From assembly GCA_044220875.1 (NCBI GenBank), contig JBGAQH010000002.1, positions 62,001-126,000 on the forward strand: 64,000 nucleotides of DNA, read 5' to 3'. Position 1 is the stretch's first letter, and every line of letters starts with the position of its first letter. Shown here piece after piece: positions 62,702-64,000 of the stretch. Position numbers and translations under genes: made by a program. Origin of the DNA: JAEUIT01 sp044220875 (GTDB lineage Bacteria; Planctomycetota; Phycisphaerae; Phycisphaerales; SM1A02). The notes beneath the pieces are model-generated. The model was not told where the DNA came from and did no database searches. It saw only the letters and a program-made list of their open reading frames with translations.

Positions 62702-64000
62702 ATGCCTTCTCCAGCGTTTGAAAACAGCAATTCGCCGGGCCGTCAGGGGGCTCTTCGCGTGCTCGTGGTCGAGGACTGCGAAGCGAGCGCACGACTGGCG
62801 ATGGCACTCCTCGCCAAGCTCGGCGCGGTCTCCGCCAACGCCGTCACCGGCGCCGCCGCGATCGAGGCGCTGCGGACGGAGTCGTTCGACGCAGTGCTCA
62901 TGGACTGCGGCCTGCCCGACATTGACGGCTACGAGACGACGCGGCGCATTCGCGCGGGACTCGCCGGTTCGGATCGGGCTGCGGTGCCGGTCATCGCATT
63001 CACCGCCGACAGCGATGCGGCGACGCTGGCTCTCTGCCGCGAGGCCGGGATGGGCCGCGTTCTCGCCAAGCCGATCGTCGTTGCGGAGCTGAAGTCGCTC
63101 CTCGCCGAACTCGCGGGCGTCGCATCCGCCCCCGCCAGCGCGCTCGACCGGCCCGACGGGACGCCAACGCACCGAATCGTCTCGGGGGAACCTGCTCTCT
63201 TTGATGCCCTCGGCCTCCTCGAGCGCGTGCTGAACGACCAGGCGATCGCCCACGAGGTGCTTGAGGGCTTCATCGCCACCCTTCCGGCCCAGATCGACGA
63301 GCTGCAGCGGAGCGTCAACGACGCTGCGTGCCAGCGCACCGCAGCGCTTGCCCATCAGCTCAAGGGCGCCGCCGGCGGCGTCGGCGCCGGCGGCCTGCGC
63401 GAAGTCGCCCTGGCGATGGAGGCGGCGGGTCACGCCGGCGACATGGCCCTGCTCCGGCGGCTCGCCTCCTCGCTCGACGAGCAGTCGAACCGATTCCGCA
63501 GCGCGGTGCGCTCCGTTGACCTCAATGCCGTCGCCCAGGGCCGCCGGGAATGGACGCCGATTCCCAAGCCGGCGCGGGACCTCGGCGCCGCCGGCTCCGT
63601 GCTCCTGGTCGACGACGATCCGACGCTGCGCGGAATGCTGCGGCTGATGATCGAGCGTGAGGGACATCGGGTCACGACCGCGGCCTGTGCCGCCGAAGCG
63701 ATGCGGGCCCTCGAGCGCGAGGGCATCGCCACCTTTGACTGCATCGTGAGCGACTACCGCATGCCCGGGGAGTCGGGCCTCGACCTTCTCACCTGGATTC
63801 GCAGCAAGGATCCGACCGTCGCCACGATCATGATGACCGCCGACGACGAGAAGGGCGTCGTCACCAGCTCGCTGCGCGTCGGGGCCTGCGACTTCCTCGA
63901 GAAGCCCGTCGATGCCCGCCGGCTCCATGCGGCGATCGTGGCGGGCGTGACCAGGACCCGCGAGCAGCGCCGTGCCCGGCAGGCCCAGACCGAAGTGGCC
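62702..64000 (+). CDS. REC-HPt-REC phosphorelay protein, truncated by the window edge
   Basis: The 433 codons visible are open to the right edge. A receiver domain at about 17-137 has Asp68 (LMDCGLPDIDG) and Lys123 (LAKP). An HPt-type helical domain at about 175-270 has phospho-His218 (ALAHQLKGAAGGVGA). A second receiver at about 298-415 has LLVDDDP, Asp351 (VSDYRMPGESG) and Lys401 (LEKP). A charged helix (REQRRARQAQTE) begins at the edge; a kinase or output domain may follow. It is divergent from the chemotaxis operon and may link to it. The ATG at 62702 is the first in frame; the upstream bases show no clear ribosome site. Confidence 0.85.
   Translation, partial: MPSPAFENSNSPGRQGALRVLVVEDCEASARLAMALLAKLGAVSANAVTGAAAIEALRTESFDAVLMDCGLPDIDGYETTRRIRAGLAGSDRAAVPVIAFTADSDAATLALCREAGMGRVLAKPIVVAELKSLLAELAGVASAPASALDRPDGTPTHRIVSGEPALFDALGLLERVLNDQAIAHEVLEGFIATLPAQIDELQRSVNDAACQRTAALAHQLKGAAGGVGAGGLREVALAMEAAGHAGDMALLRRLASSLDEQSNRFRSAVRSVDLNAVAQGRREWTPIPKPARDLGAAGSVLLVDDDPTLRGMLRLMIEREGHRVTTAACAAEAMRALEREGIATFDCIVSDYRMPGESGLDLLTWIRSKDPTVATIMMTADDEKGVVTSSLRVGACDFLEKPVDARRLHAAIVAGVTRTREQRRARQAQTEVA

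Noticed and set aside
62690..63928. Minus-strand 412-codon frame at the right edge
   Set aside because: It is antisense to the REC-HPt-REC gene, which has clear receiver and HPt motifs in the other strand.

Overview
The window is a high-GC bacterial chromosome segment, most likely from a planctomycete of the Phycisphaerae type. Several traits point there. Six secreted proteins carry paired EF-hand/dockerin-like cassettes ending in LLGxWG. One protein contains a PEP-CTERM-like sorting tail. There are three large Ser/Thr kinases with WD40 or TPR effector regions, one of them beside an ECF sigma factor of the planctomycete type. A prepilin-like protein is also present. Genes are dense and often overlap by ATGA/GTGA. 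No rRNA, tRNA, CRISPR array or intact insertion sequence was seen.

Region 1 (1-27 kb) is an accessory stretch. It holds a TrpF-cupin fusion, an FG-GAP protein, two proteins built from related repeat domains, a YciF-like ferritin-fold protein, an ECF sigma/WD40-kinase pair, a MORN-repeat protein and a two-DTG retropepsin-like protease. It continues with a second WD40-type kinase, a galactose-oxidase-like propeller, an RCC1-repeat protein, a glycosidase-like secreted protein and an orphan chemoreceptor. A MITE-like inverted repeat (about 13.83-14.12 kb) and a decayed duplicate of the propeller gene (about 15.58-15.87 kb) show past rearrangement.

Region 2 (28-37 kb, minus strand) is an eight-gene run: PorG, PorA, PorB, a ferredoxin-fused GltD-type flavoprotein, a second GltD-type ferredoxin flavoprotein, KorA, KorB and KorC. 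Together these would make two 2-oxoacid:ferredoxin oxidoreductases with the means to exchange electrons between ferredoxin and NAD(P)H.

Region 3 (37-51 kb) has an M1-like metallopeptidase, a 38-residue membrane protein, a TPR kinase and an unusual in-frame fusion of a PEP-CTERM-like protein to a metzincin-like protein. It also has a molybdate transporter operon (modABC) followed by a VOC protein, an MlaF-like ATPase and a prepilin-like protein.

Region 4 (51.5-62.4 kb, minus strand) is a chemotaxis operon. In transcription order it encodes a large soluble receptor-like protein with a CheZ-like DxxxQ motif, CheY, CheA, CheW, a Cache receptor, a CheY-like regulator, CheB, CheR and an unknown protein. 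Divergent from it, a REC-HPt-REC protein runs off the right edge.
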